Assembly: GCA_020854055.1 (NCBI GenBank) | Contig: JADZGD010000143.1 | Span: forward strand, 62,001 to 126,000 | Reading direction: 5' to 3' | Origin: Bryobacterales bacterium | GTDB taxonomy: Bacteria > Acidobacteriota > Terriglobia > Bryobacterales > Bryobacteraceae | Length of the DNA: 64,000 bases | In this document: one piece after another, positions 1 to 8,463 of the stretch | How the letters are laid out: every line of letters starts with the position of its first letter | How positions within the stretch are numbered: the first letter of the stretch is position 1 | Notes under the pieces: model-generated | What the model was told of the DNA's origin: nothing | Database searches by the model: none | The model's input: only the letters and a program-made list of their open reading frames with translations | Program-made: the position numbers and the translations under genes

Positions 1-90
1 GGCGACGCGCCGTTTGACGATCCAGCCGATGCCCAACACGAACAGGAAGTAGAGAGCAAGTATCAGGTAGTCGATGAATGACAGTGTCAA
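1..90 (-). CDS. N-terminus of a sodium:solute symporter (SSS family), cut by the window edge
   Basis: Thirty codons are visible, from a TTG at 90-88 down to the window edge, with no stop. The peptide has the form LSFIDYLILALYFLFVLGIGW followed by VKRR, which is the typical first membrane helix of the SSS/SLC5 family (xDYxIxxLYFxxxLGIG...RR). A GAGG lies 5 nt upstream of the TTG and no ATG or GTG occurs in frame further up, so TTG is the best start. It is divergent from the molybdenum hydroxylase gene, leaving about 80-100 bp for both promoters. Family assignment rests on one helix only. Confidence 0.55.
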   Translation of the reverse strand, partial: MTLSFIDYLILALYFLFVLGIGWIVKRRVA

Positions 91-188
91 GCGGACCTCG
101 GAAGGGTGAGTGTAGCAGATTGGGGGAAGTAGAAAAACGATTGGCGGCACTTGGTAGGCTCGTAGACATGGGCGAACCGGACAATCTG

Positions 189-2048
189 ATGGCGGATTTC
201 AAACGGCGTGAGTTCCTGTCGTTACTGGGCGCCTTGCCGGCGCTGCCCCCTGCAACGGCGCGGCCCGTCCGCGTGCGCCTGGCCGAGGACGGGTTCTACG
301 AGGCCTTTACCGGCAAGATCGAGATGGGACAAGGATCGCGGACGCTGCTGACACAGGCGCTGGCCGAAGAACTGCGGATTCCAATGAACCGCATCCGCCT
401 GACGATGGGCGACACCGGTTGCGTGCCCGATGATGGCGGCACATGGGCGTCGCTCACTACTCCGGAAACCGTACCGGCCGTGCGGCGTGACGCGGCGGCA
501 TTGGCCGGGCATGAACTGACTCCGCCCAACCAATGGAACGTGCTGGGCACGCCGGCCGCTCCGGTTTTTGGCCGCGAGGCGGTAACCGGAGCGCTACGCT
601 ACTGCTCCGATTTGCGAATCGACGGGATGCTGCACGGTTGCATCGTACGCCCCGACGCGTATCGGGCGACTCTTGAGAGCTATGACGACTCAGCGGTCCG
701 GCAGATGCCGGGAGTGAAGGTGGTGCGCGAAGGAAACCTGATTGGCGTGGTAGCCCGTGACCAGCAGACGGCGATTCGCGCCGCCGCCCGGATACGCGCC
801 ACCTGGCGCGCTGAGCCGCTACCTACACTCGATGCCCTGTTCCGGCAGTTTCACCAGCAGGCAGTGGCGCCGGTGGCCGATGACCAGGCCCGCTATCCGC
901 CCCTGATCCGCAGCGGCGATGTGCTGGCCGGGTTACAGGCAGCGGTCCGCCATCACCGCGCAGCCTATACCGTCGCGCCCATCAACCATGTAGCCCTGGA
1001 GCCGCGGGCGGCGATCGCCGAATGGAAGCAGGGCGCGCTCACGGTCTGGTGCGGCAAGCAGGCTCCGTTTCTGGTACGCGCGGAACTGGCCAAGGCTTTT
1101 GGAATTCCCGAGGCGAAGGTTCGCGTCGTCGTTGTGATGCCGGGCGGCGCGTTTGGCGGCAAGCAGCACGGCGAGTGCGAAGTGGAAGCGGCTACGCTGG
1201 CCCGGACGGTCGACGCCCCGGTACGCCTGGCCTGGACGCGCGAGGAGGAGTTCCGGATCGCCTACTCCCGGCCCGCCGGCCTGGTAGAAATTGAAAGTGG
1301 AGTCGATGAGGCGGGCCGGTTGACGGGCTGGCGCTTCCGCAACTACAACGCAGGCGCTCCCGGGCTGCGCCCGCCCTATGCGATAGAACACCAATCGAAC
1401 GAGTTCTGGCGCTGCGAGTCGCCATTCCGCCAGGGCTCTTACCGCGCCCTGGCGGCCACGGCCAACAACTTCGCGCGCGAGTCCCACGTAGACGAGTGGG
1501 CGAATCTGCTGGATCGCGACCCGGTGGAATACCGGCTGGCGAACCTAACCGACGCACGGCTGAAAGAAGTGTTGGAGCGTGGCGCAACGCTGTTCGGCTG
1601 GGGCCGCCGCAAGGCCGGCGGCGGCGTGGGATTCGGAATCGCCTGCAACCTGGAGAAGGCCGCCCGGCTGGCCCTGTTTGTGGAAACGGAGGGGTCCCGG
1701 GCTGATCTTCGCCTGCGCCGCATGGTGATCGTCGGAGACTTCGGCGCGGCACTCAATCCGGATAACCTGCGGAACCAGATGCAGGGCGCGGTGATCCAGG
1801 GCCTGGGCGGGGCGCTGTGGGAACGGCTGGAGTTCGATTCGCACGCGCAATTGACGCGACGCCTCGCGCAATACCGCCTGCCGCGATTTAGCGACACTGC
1901 TCCGCTTCACGTGGAACTGATCGACCGGCGCGAGGTTCCACCGGCCGGAGCAGGCGAATCGCCGATTACGCTTCCAGCGCCGGCGATTGCCAATGCGCTC
2001 TTCTCAGCCACCGGCGAGCGAGTCCGTTCACTGCCCTTGTGCGCCTAG
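189..2048 (+). CDS. Xanthine dehydrogenase family, molybdopterin-binding large subunit (IorB/CoxL-like)
   Basis: About 619 residues from the ATG at 189, whose product begins MADFKRREFLSLLG, a twin-arginine-like leader; an ATG at 168 is an alternative. Several family features are visible: an N-terminal segment with EMGQGSRTLL, a hammerhead-like domain (roughly residues 140-220), the glycine-rich cofactor loop GGAFGGKQHGE, and a late GAGESPIT segment carrying the conserved catalytic glutamate. Such subunits work with a 2Fe-2S protein and usually an electron acceptor, and oxidise aldehydes or N-heterocycles by hydroxylation. No [2Fe-2S] partner lies in the window, so the substrate cannot be given. 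At about 620 residues it is somewhat shorter than the usual 700-750. Its TAG stop lies inside a CTAG shared with the stop of the converging minus-strand gene. Confidence 0.8.
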   Translation: MADFKRREFLSLLGALPALPPATARPVRVRLAEDGFYEAFTGKIEMGQGSRTLLTQALAEELRIPMNRIRLTMGDTGCVPDDGGTWASLTTPETVPAVRRDAAALAGHELTPPNQWNVLGTPAAPVFGREAVTGALRYCSDLRIDGMLHGCIVRPDAYRATLESYDDSAVRQMPGVKVVREGNLIGVVARDQQTAIRAAARIRATWRAEPLPTLDALFRQFHQQAVAPVADDQARYPPLIRSGDVLAGLQAAVRHHRAAYTVAPINHVALEPRAAIAEWKQGALTVWCGKQAPFLVRAELAKAFGIPEAKVRVVVVMPGGAFGGKQHGECEVEAATLARTVDAPVRLAWTREEEFRIAYSRPAGLVEIESGVDEAGRLTGWRFRNYNAGAPGLRPPYAIEHQSNEFWRCESPFRQGSYRALAATANNFARESHVDEWANLLDRDPVEYRLANLTDARLKEVLERGATLFGWGRRKAGGGVGFGIACNLEKAARLALFVETEGSRADLRLRRMVIVGDFGAALNPDNLRNQMQGAVIQGLGGALWERLEFDSHAQLTRRLAQYRLPRFSDTAPLHVELIDRREVPPAGAGESPITLPAPAIANALFSATGERVRSLPLCA

Positions 2049-2866
2049 ACTTCGAGGAAGATCTCGCCGTAGACACGGTCCCAATCGGCCGAGGGATTGG
2101 CGCGCGGCAAGTCTTCCACCAGCACGCCTCCGTCGGCCAGCGTTGCACCGGTTGGTTCCGGGGCCAGCGCCAGTTGCAGCCGTTCCAATTCACGAGTGAT
2201 CCAGGCCTTCACTTCAGCGCCGCGTAGCAGATGGCGCGTATCAAGGCTTCCGGCGCTGGGCCTTACCTTCAACATCCACTCGCCAGAGGCGCCGCCAGTG
2301 GCCAGCACCTCACCGTCAACCGGTGACAGGATGCGCACGCTTCCGGATCCGGTTTGATATTGCCAGGCGGAACCGTTCACCTGAATTGTGGTTCCCGGCT
2401 CCGGCAATTGCGCTGGTGCATCGCCAACCAGGCGCCTGGCCAACTCGTCCAGACCCACGGTCACCGTGCCGTCGGCTTCGGCCCTGGCCCAGGCGTGACC
2501 GCGATGGTAGTAGCGGTCAGCAGGAAAAATCATCCCACCCACTTCTTCCATACACTCCGCCGGCAGAAGACCTTTGGCGATGAACATGGGATGCAGCCGG
2601 CACTGGCGGCAATCGAAGGCATTGGGGCACTTGCGATCGGCGCACTCACCAGTGAGCGCATGGCGGCAGGCGCGCAACTCAGGCGGGAAGTCCTCAAAGT
2701 CGGCGTGCCAGCGAATGGCGTCATAGCGATTCTGGCGCAGGCCGCGGGATGCGCGCCACAGGGCCACGGCAAAGTGCGACCCTACCACAATCAGCACGGT
2801 AAAAAATATGCCGAGAAATAAGACGTGTAACGGGCTCCAGTGAAAAGCATAGTCATTGGGAAACAT
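2045..2866 (-). CDS. Membrane-anchored GcvH-like protein with a Cys-rich segment; last gene of the Qrc-like operon
   Basis: 273 residues. One N-terminal membrane helix (about 13-36) is followed by a cysteine cluster at C67, C75, C80, C86 and C89 (pattern CRHxLTGxC...CxxxxxCxxC), then a lipoyl/GcvH-type beta fold (about 115-215) with DRYYHRGHAWAR and SPVDGEVLATG. In GcvH the lysine that carries lipoate sits in ESVKAAS just before YSPVSGEV. Here the equivalent stretch reads QTGSGSVRIL and has no lysine, so lipoylation is unlikely. The gene starts 9 bp after the NrfD-like gene, so it is almost certainly in the same transcript. Inference: a structural or electron-transfer accessory of the complex rather than a glycine-cleavage protein. 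Family recognition is good; function is unknown. Confidence 0.75.
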   Translation of the reverse strand: MFPNDYAFHWSPLHVLFLGIFFTVLIVVGSHFAVALWRASRGLRQNRYDAIRWHADFEDFPPELRACRHALTGECADRKCPNAFDCRQCRLHPMFIAKGLLPAECMEEVGGMIFPADRYYHRGHAWARAEADGTVTVGLDELARRLVGDAPAQLPEPGTTIQVNGSAWQYQTGSGSVRILSPVDGEVLATGGASGEWMLKVRPSAGSLDTRHLLRGAEVKAWITRELERLQLALAPEPTGATLADGGVLVEDLPRANPSADWDRVYGEIFLEV

Positions 2867-2875
2867 GGCATCTCC

Positions 2876-4168
2876 TTAATCACCCACCGCTACCAGTTCG
2901 GGCTCGGGCTGCGACGGTTGGGCGACATTCAATTCTTTTTCCTGTGGAAACAGCACGGCATACCGGAACGAGAATGAGTAGACCAGCACGCCAAACGCAA
3001 CCACCGCCAGGAACGTCGCGGTCTCCTGCCAACTGGGGAAATAGGTCAGAAACCTGTCGAAAGGCAGCGTGGGAAGCGCCAGCGTCTGGATGGTCATCAC
3101 AAAACGGTTCAAGGCGATGCCGGCTGAAGCCAGCGCCGCGGCCGAGATTAGCCACGGCATCCGGCGGCGGCGCTTGCCATCGAGCAGTATCAGCGCCGGC
3201 AACAGGCCAAACAAGGCAATTTCGGCGAACAGCAGCCAGGTACCGAAGGGCTTCCAGGAGTAAAACATCGCCGCCGGAAATCCGCGATCGGGCGATGTGG
3301 CGTTGATCCAGATCACGGTGTCCACGGTTTTGGCCAGCACGTAGAGGATCAACAACCGGCCTGATACCTTGCCCAGCAGATCGTAAACCTCGGGCCGCGC
3401 CAGCCGCTTTCGCGAGATCTTGGAGACCACCCAGGTGCTCAGGGCAATGAAACTCGGCCCCACGGCGGCAGCCGACAGGATGAACAGGAAGAACGTGGAG
3501 GGCCACAGCGCGAAGCCGGCGCGATAGGCGAACGGCCGGCCGTGCAGAACACCGTACAGGCCCCCGAGCGAACCCTGGTGGAAAAACGACAAAAACGTAC
3601 CCACCCCGGCAAATACGTACATCAGTTTGTGCAGTTCGTGCTCGAACAGCAGGAACGATGGGATCTGCCGCAGCTTGCGGTTGCGCAGGATCACCGGCAG
3701 GTATTCGATCACCAGCACTGTAAGGTAGCAGGTGATGCAGAACGTGACTTCGGCCAGCATCGAGTGGGTGTTCGGGTGCCAGAAGGTGAACCAGGCGCGC
3801 AGCGGTTGGCCGACGTCCACAGCCAGCACGGCCACTGCTCCGCTGTAGCAGACCAGCCCGATGACCACCGCGCTATTGATTACCGCCTTCAGCTCCTTTT
3901 TCTTCAAAATGTAGAGCAGAAATCCGGTGAAGAAGGCTCCGGCGCCCAGGGCGATCACCGTCAAATCGAGGAAGATCCACAGCCCGAAAGCGAAGCGGTT
4001 ATCCATATTGGTCTGATTGAGACCGCGCACCAGGCACAGCCCCGCGCCGTAGAGCCCGAAGGCCAGCAACAGAACCCACGGAAGCAGCCACAGCAGGAAG
4101 CGCGGCGTAGAGCAGCGCTCCAGACCGCGAATGATGAGGTGCCGGTCGAACGTTGATTGACTAGCCAC
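2876..4168 (-). CDS. qrcD: NrfD/HybB-family integral membrane subunit (QrcD-like)
   Basis: 430 residues with about ten hydrophobic helices. It belongs to the NrfD/PsrC/HybB superfamily, the quinone-interacting membrane subunit of complex iron-sulfur molybdoenzyme-type complexes. Visible family traits are the N-terminal amphipathic segment, GLWIFLDLTVIALGAGAF in an early helix, the FLSFFHQGSLGG stretch, and charged residues within helices typical of proton/quinone sites. The length fits QrcD (about 415 residues). It overlaps the ferredoxin gene by 8 bp and is followed after 9 bp by the GcvH-like gene. In Qrc the subunit exchanges electrons with the menaquinone pool. The NrfD family call is firm; the Qrc label follows from gene order. 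Confidence 0.85.
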   Translation of the reverse strand: MASQSTFDRHLIIRGLERCSTPRFLLWLLPWVLLLAFGLYGAGLCLVRGLNQTNMDNRFAFGLWIFLDLTVIALGAGAFFTGFLLYILKKKELKAVINSAVVIGLVCYSGAVAVLAVDVGQPLRAWFTFWHPNTHSMLAEVTFCITCYLTVLVIEYLPVILRNRKLRQIPSFLLFEHELHKLMYVFAGVGTFLSFFHQGSLGGLYGVLHGRPFAYRAGFALWPSTFFLFILSAAAVGPSFIALSTWVVSKISRKRLARPEVYDLLGKVSGRLLILYVLAKTVDTVIWINATSPDRGFPAAMFYSWKPFGTWLLFAEIALFGLLPALILLDGKRRRRMPWLISAAALASAGIALNRFVMTIQTLALPTLPFDRFLTYFPSWQETATFLAVVAFGVLVYSFSFRYAVLFPQEKELNVAQPSQPEPELVAVGD

Positions 4169-4934
4169 GCCGCACCTCCGCGGGGGAAGATGCCGAGGCG
4201 ATTTCGCGCACCCACGGACGGCGCGTCAGGTAGTAGATCTTCGGCTCGGTGCCCAGTTTGGGCAGTAGCCGGAAGGCGTCCGGACTCTTGGCCAACTGGG
4301 CCGCCTGGCTCGATCGATCGTCAAGATCGCCGAAGACGATGGCGCGCGTGGGGCAGGCTTCCACGCAGGCCGGCTGGTAATCGGCCGGATCAATGTCGCG
4401 CCGCCCCGCGGCCGCTGCCTTGGCCTTGGCCGCGTGGTAGCGTCCGTGGCAGAAGTTGCACTTTTCCACCACGCCACGCATCCGCGGGGCCACCTCGGGA
4501 TTGAGCGCCTTCTCCATGCCGGCGGGCCACTCGGGATCCCACCAGTTGAAGTAACGCGCGTGGTACGGGCAGGCAGCCATGCAGTAGCGGCACCCGAGAC
4601 AGCGCTGCGGCATCTGATCGACGATGCCGGTCTTCGGATCCACCTCCACCGCCTGTTGCGGGCAGACCGACACGCAGGGCGTTTCTTCCCCGCACTGCTG
4701 GCACATGATCGGAATAAACGCCGTACGGTGTTCGGGGAACGAGGCGCCGTTGGCCACGTTCTCGACGCGCATCCAGGTGATGCCGGTGCGCGCGGTGGCT
4801 TTGGCCTGGGCCGGCGGCACGTTATTCTCCACCGCGCAGGCCACCATGCAGGCGCCGCAACCGTTACAGCGGTCCAGGTCGATCACCATCCCGTAGCGCG
4901 CGTTCTTAGCGTTCTTAGCCGTTGTTGTTGACAT
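4161..4934 (-). CDS. qrcC: Four-cluster [4Fe-4S] ferredoxin-like subunit (QrcC-like)
   Basis: 257 residues with sixteen cysteines arranged for four [4Fe-4S] clusters: C23/26/29/33, C78/81/87/91, C112/115/118/122 and C159/162/190/194. This is the HybA/PsrB/DsrO fold that wires a catalytic or cytochrome subunit to an NrfD-type membrane protein. No Tat or Sec leader is evident at the N-terminus, as is common for such subunits that are exported with a partner. It begins 3 bp after the MopB-like gene and overlaps the membrane-subunit gene by 8 bp, indicating translational coupling. Four clusters and about 250 residues match QrcC. Confidence 0.85.
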   Translation of the reverse strand: MSTTTAKNAKNARYGMVIDLDRCNGCGACMVACAVENNVPPAQAKATARTGITWMRVENVANGASFPEHRTAFIPIMCQQCGEETPCVSVCPQQAVEVDPKTGIVDQMPQRCLGCRYCMAACPYHARYFNWWDPEWPAGMEKALNPEVAPRMRGVVEKCNFCHGRYHAAKAKAAAAGRRDIDPADYQPACVEACPTRAIVFGDLDDRSSQAAQLAKSPDAFRLLPKLGTEPKIYYLTRRPWVREIASASSPAEVRRG

Positions 4935-4937
4935 GGG

Positions 4938-6947
4938 TCAAGCTCTCCTCAATTGGGCGGAGGTCACTCGCCAGGGAGCATCTCCATCAGGAGCGCAAAT
5001 ATCACCGATGGTTGAGCCGCCATTGCGCGGCGCCGCTCCAATGCTGTCCACCGTCGGTCCGATCACCGCCGAGACGACGCCCGGCATCACGCCGGCATCG
5101 ACCACGATTGCTACCGGGCAGGATCCACAGGCCGTGGTGAGAATCGCCTGGCCGCCGTGTTTCAAGTTGAGCTTTTGCGACGTGTCCGGATGAATGGCGG
5201 CCGAGTTGCCCGGCTCGCGCAGTTCAGACTCCTGATAGAGCTTGGTGAGCAGCGGCGACACCTGCGCATTGCCCGCCGTAGCCCTCCAGGCGGTGGTAAT
5301 CAGCATCAGCGGCCGGGCGGGATCCGTCTGCCCGCCCGCTGCCAGCCTTCGCTCGGCCGATTGCACTGCTGCCTGCAACAGGCGCGCGGACGGCTTTGAA
5401 GCGTACATGCCCGCGGGGAGGCCTTGCCGCCAGCAGGCGCCTTGGTTCAGCGCGTTCCAAAGTTCGTCCGAGGTTTTGAAGTCCTTGACCGGCGTGACCT
5501 CGCCACCGGCGTACCGGACAACCTCTCCCTTACCAGTTGCGTGCAGTGCTTCAACGTGCTTTTTCAACTCGACGGATAGCGTGACTGGTTCCCCTGCCAG
5601 CCGCGCGATGAACTCGGCCGGCTCGGTGGCGCCCGGCCGCGCCGGGATGAGCGGCGGCGCGAGCGCAAAGCCCGCGGCCGGAGCGTCGGGAGCGGTGGGC
5701 ACTTCCTGAAGACTTTCCAGATATGCCGGCGCTGGCACGATCAACTCGGCGTGGCGCCCATAGCCCTCAAGAAATGGCGACAGGCTGACAACCATCGCCG
5801 CGGGGGCCAGTTTTCTAGCAATCACTCTCCAGGGGGTTCCGGCTCCCGACGAGGCAGCATCACACAGCAACACGCCGATGGAAGCATCGGGCAGAGCTTC
5901 GATCGGCCGGGTCACCCGTGGGACGCCACATGGATGTACGGCACTGTCCACGGCCAGGTTGAGGGCGGCGAAGAGGCTTTGCTCATCAGGAGAAAAGGCG
6001 CCGCCACCCGGATCGCCATCGGCAATCACCAGCGCAGCTTTGGCGGCTTTCAACTCGGCGGCAATCCGCGCCACGCTCTCCGCTGGTACACCGCTTACCG
6101 ATTGGACTTTTTCGGGCGTCCAGCCGGAAGCGGCGCCGGTGAGCAGATTCAACAGGCCCAGCGCAAGAGCCGCTTCCGTACCGGGGTAGACGGGTATCCA
6201 CAGATCGGCCGCGGCGGCGGTACGCGATAGCAGCGGCTCCACCTGGATCAGCCGGAAGCGATCCCGCGCGGCGAACACCCGCCCAGGCGTTCCCCAGCCG
6301 TCAAGCAGCGGGGTTCCGAAGCTGACCACCAGGTCCGCTCCAGCCATGTTCATGGCCGCCGGAGTACCGGTGAGGCTTTCGAGCTTGGCCAGCGTTCCGC
6401 CTTCGGTTTGCGGAGAGGTGACGTACTCTCCTCGTGGCAGTTTGGCTGCCAGCGTCTGATAAATCCGCGAGGTCACTCTCCCCGGCCGCTCATCGAGAAT
6501 CACCGTGGATTGGCCGGCGGGCAAGGCGTTCAACCTTTCCGCAATCGCCGCGGCTGCTTCATCCGCGCTCAACGGGCTGACCGCCACCTTGCCGTTCACG
6601 CTACGCCGCCGGAATGGCAGCACGGCCCGTTTGGGATGGTAGGGCAGGTGATGCCCCGCCAGGCCGACCGGACACAGCGCGCCGTTTGACTCCGCCGTCG
6701 CGGCCACTCCGGTGAGCGACACCGGCTGATTGCCGACACAGCGCGCCTTCACCGGGCAGGCGGCCGGGCACAGCGTGCAAGTGCTAAACTTCTCCGTCAC
6801 CTCGCCGCGAGGCAGTTTCGGGATCCAGGACCAGTTCTGGGTCCACACCGCGCTATCCCACAGCAGGCGCCAGGGAATGGGGGTGAACAGGGCGCCCGCC
6901 GCCGATCCGCCGGCGAATTGCAGTAGAGTTCTTCGTCCAAAGTTCAT
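4938..6947 (-). CDS. qrcB: Molybdopterin-oxidoreductase-like Fe-S subunit (QrcB-like), Tat-exported
   Basis: 669 residues from the ATG at 6947, which has GGGAG just upstream; an open frame continues a further 207 bp upstream into the cytochrome gene and should not be used. The N-terminus MNFGRRTLLQFAGG looks like a Tat leader. A MopB N-terminal [4Fe-4S] motif follows as C57-x2-C60-x3-C64-x27-C92, then PKRAVLPFRR and a MopB-like body. In the Qrc complex of sulfate reducers the corresponding QrcB keeps the fold but carries no molybdenum cofactor. Whether this one binds Mo cannot be seen from the sequence. It starts 10 bp after the cytochrome stop. Confidence 0.75.
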   Translation of the reverse strand: MNFGRRTLLQFAGGSAAGALFTPIPWRLLWDSAVWTQNWSWIPKLPRGEVTEKFSTCTLCPAACPVKARCVGNQPVSLTGVAATAESNGALCPVGLAGHHLPYHPKRAVLPFRRRSVNGKVAVSPLSADEAAAAIAERLNALPAGQSTVILDERPGRVTSRIYQTLAAKLPRGEYVTSPQTEGGTLAKLESLTGTPAAMNMAGADLVVSFGTPLLDGWGTPGRVFAARDRFRLIQVEPLLSRTAAAADLWIPVYPGTEAALALGLLNLLTGAASGWTPEKVQSVSGVPAESVARIAAELKAAKAALVIADGDPGGGAFSPDEQSLFAALNLAVDSAVHPCGVPRVTRPIEALPDASIGVLLCDAASSGAGTPWRVIARKLAPAAMVVSLSPFLEGYGRHAELIVPAPAYLESLQEVPTAPDAPAAGFALAPPLIPARPGATEPAEFIARLAGEPVTLSVELKKHVEALHATGKGEVVRYAGGEVTPVKDFKTSDELWNALNQGACWRQGLPAGMYASKPSARLLQAAVQSAERRLAAGGQTDPARPLMLITTAWRATAGNAQVSPLLTKLYQESELREPGNSAAIHPDTSQKLNLKHGGQAILTTACGSCPVAIVVDAGVMPGVVSAVIGPTVDSIGAAPRNGGSTIGDICAPDGDAPWRVTSAQLRRA

Positions 6948-6957
6948 CGTGGGCTCC

Positions 6958-7560
6958 CTATTTGTGGCACGCCAGGCAACTATCGGAAACCTTGTGTTCC
7001 CGATGGCAACTGACGCAATCATCCATGCGCATCCCATCGCGCCGGCCTCTACCGAAGGAGATCCGGGAGATGGAACTCCCCCAGATGTCCTTGCTGTAGC
7101 CGCTGACGCGATCCTCTTGATAAGGCCGCAGCGTATCGGTATCACCGTGATCACCGTGGCATTGCTTGCAGGCCAGTTTGGCCAGCCTGATGTGATTGGC
7201 GTGCGAAAAGTAAACGTTGTCGGGCTGGCGCGAATAGATAAGCCAGGGAATCTCCCGGTTGGGTGTGACGTAATTATCGATCAGTCTCTTTTCGGGCGCG
7301 GTTCCGGTCATCGGAGCGGCGTGGCAACCGGCGCAGCTTTCCAGTGCCGGGACGCCGCCGAAGCTGCCGCTGGCGCGAAGGACGTGACAGTCCTCGCACT
7401 TCATCCCGGCCTTTTCGCCCGTATGAACTTTATGGCTGAAAGAAAGCGGCTGCGGTGTGCCGCGGTAAAGCAGGCGCGGAAATCCGGCCCAGCCCACCGC
7501 CAGCATCACCGCGAAGCCCGCAAAAAACGAGATTTTTCCTGAATGTTTCATCGAGTCCAT
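6958..7560 (-). CDS. qrcA: Membrane-anchored multihaem cytochrome c (QrcA-like), five CXXCH sites
   Basis: 200 residues: one N-terminal membrane helix (about 10-27) and five CXXCH haem sites at 55-59, 76-80, 131-135, 182-186 and 195-199, with extra histidines (FSHKVH, YFSHANH) of the cytochrome c3/c7 type that serve as distal ligands. QrcA of Desulfovibrio is described as hexahaem; only five canonical sites are visible here. Two starts are possible: ATG at 7560, or ATG at 7551, which forms an ATGA overlap with the stop of the preceding gene. The expected role is electron exchange between soluble periplasmic donors and the quinone-reducing subunits. Confidence 0.85.
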   Translation of the reverse strand: MDSMKHSGKISFFAGFAVMLAVGWAGFPRLLYRGTPQPLSFSHKVHTGEKAGMKCEDCHVLRASGSFGGVPALESCAGCHAAPMTGTAPEKRLIDNYVTPNREIPWLIYSRQPDNVYFSHANHIRLAKLACKQCHGDHGDTDTLRPYQEDRVSGYSKDIWGSSISRISFGRGRRDGMRMDDCVSCHREHKVSDSCLACHK

Positions 7561-8444
7561 TCCCGGTAAGGAGAAAAGAATTCATTAAAGAGACGGAGCG
7601 CCGGTTCGCGCTCCAGGTTCGCCATGAGATCCGGAGCGAACTGCCCGCCATCGTTGGCCATCCCGCCGGCACCGGCGAGTTCGTGGACAAAGCGCGACAC
7701 GCGATCTACTTCCCCGCGCATCCAATTGATCGCCTCGGCCCCGCGCATCACGTTCCGCAGATCGCCCAGGGTGGGCGGCCCCGGCGGGTCACCCACTTCG
7801 AACAGCCAGCCGGTGGCATAGGGATCTGACAGCAGCTTCGACGGATTGGCGCGCAGATACAGATTGGCATTCTTGATCAGCAGCGGCCGGGGAAACACGA
7901 TTGGAAAATCGGTGCCACGGACGGTGGCCACTGCCGTCGGCCGCTGTGTACCGCTGGTGGAGACGAAGGTCAACGCCTCCACCGCCCCTAATGCCTGAGC
8001 CAGCAACGCGTCGATGCCGATGTAGTAGCTGCCCTCAACCGTGGTGTCGATCCACATGTGATTCGGCATGAAGGCGAGATGTGGCGGAACCGCAACCCCG
8101 TCCACCATCGCCGCCGCGTCGGCGGCCGGTACCTGCATGAAGGTGGCGAAGAGTTCGCAGTACCGGTAGCCGCCGTTGCCGCAACGCGAAAGCAGTACTT
8201 CGCTGTAGGGAATCAGCTTGGTAACCGGAGCCGCGGCGCAGTACTGTGCCAGAGCCCGTTCAAGGAGCGGACAACAGCCGGCGGGCGCTGATTCCGACTG
8301 CGAGTCACGAAAGATCCGGCAATCGACGTATTCAGATGACGAGCAGCGTTCCGAACTGATTGCCGGGCCGCGGACGGCGATCTTGCGAGATGCCGATTGC
8401 CGGCAGTATTTCACCTCCGTTTCACGCAGAAAGGGGCACTTCAT
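7548..8444 (-). CDS. GcvH-like protein with Cys-rich N-terminus, upstream partner of the Qrc-like genes
   Basis: 298 residues from the ATG at 8444, with AGGAG 8-9 nt upstream; the frame stays open further up but only into the preceding small gene. The N-terminus MKCPFLRETEVKYCRQS is Cys-rich and is followed by CSSSEYVDC, suggesting a metal or Fe-S site in the first 45 residues. The centre is GcvH-like (NHMWIDTT, then SDPYATGWLFEVGD, matching the conserved DPYxxGWL of GcvH). At the position of the lipoyl lysine the sequence is TVRGTDF, so the modified lysine is missing, as in the second GcvH-like gene of this operon. It overlaps the cytochrome start. Function is not known. Confidence 0.7.
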   Translation of the reverse strand: MKCPFLRETEVKYCRQSASRKIAVRGPAISSERCSSSEYVDCRIFRDSQSESAPAGCCPLLERALAQYCAAAPVTKLIPYSEVLLSRCGNGGYRYCELFATFMQVPAADAAAMVDGVAVPPHLAFMPNHMWIDTTVEGSYYIGIDALLAQALGAVEALTFVSTSGTQRPTAVATVRGTDFPIVFPRPLLIKNANLYLRANPSKLLSDPYATGWLFEVGDPPGPPTLGDLRNVMRGAEAINWMRGEVDRVSRFVHELAGAGGMANDGGQFAPDLMANLEREPALRLFNEFFSPYREWTR

Positions 8445-8463
8445 GGCCTGCTCCTTCGAACGC

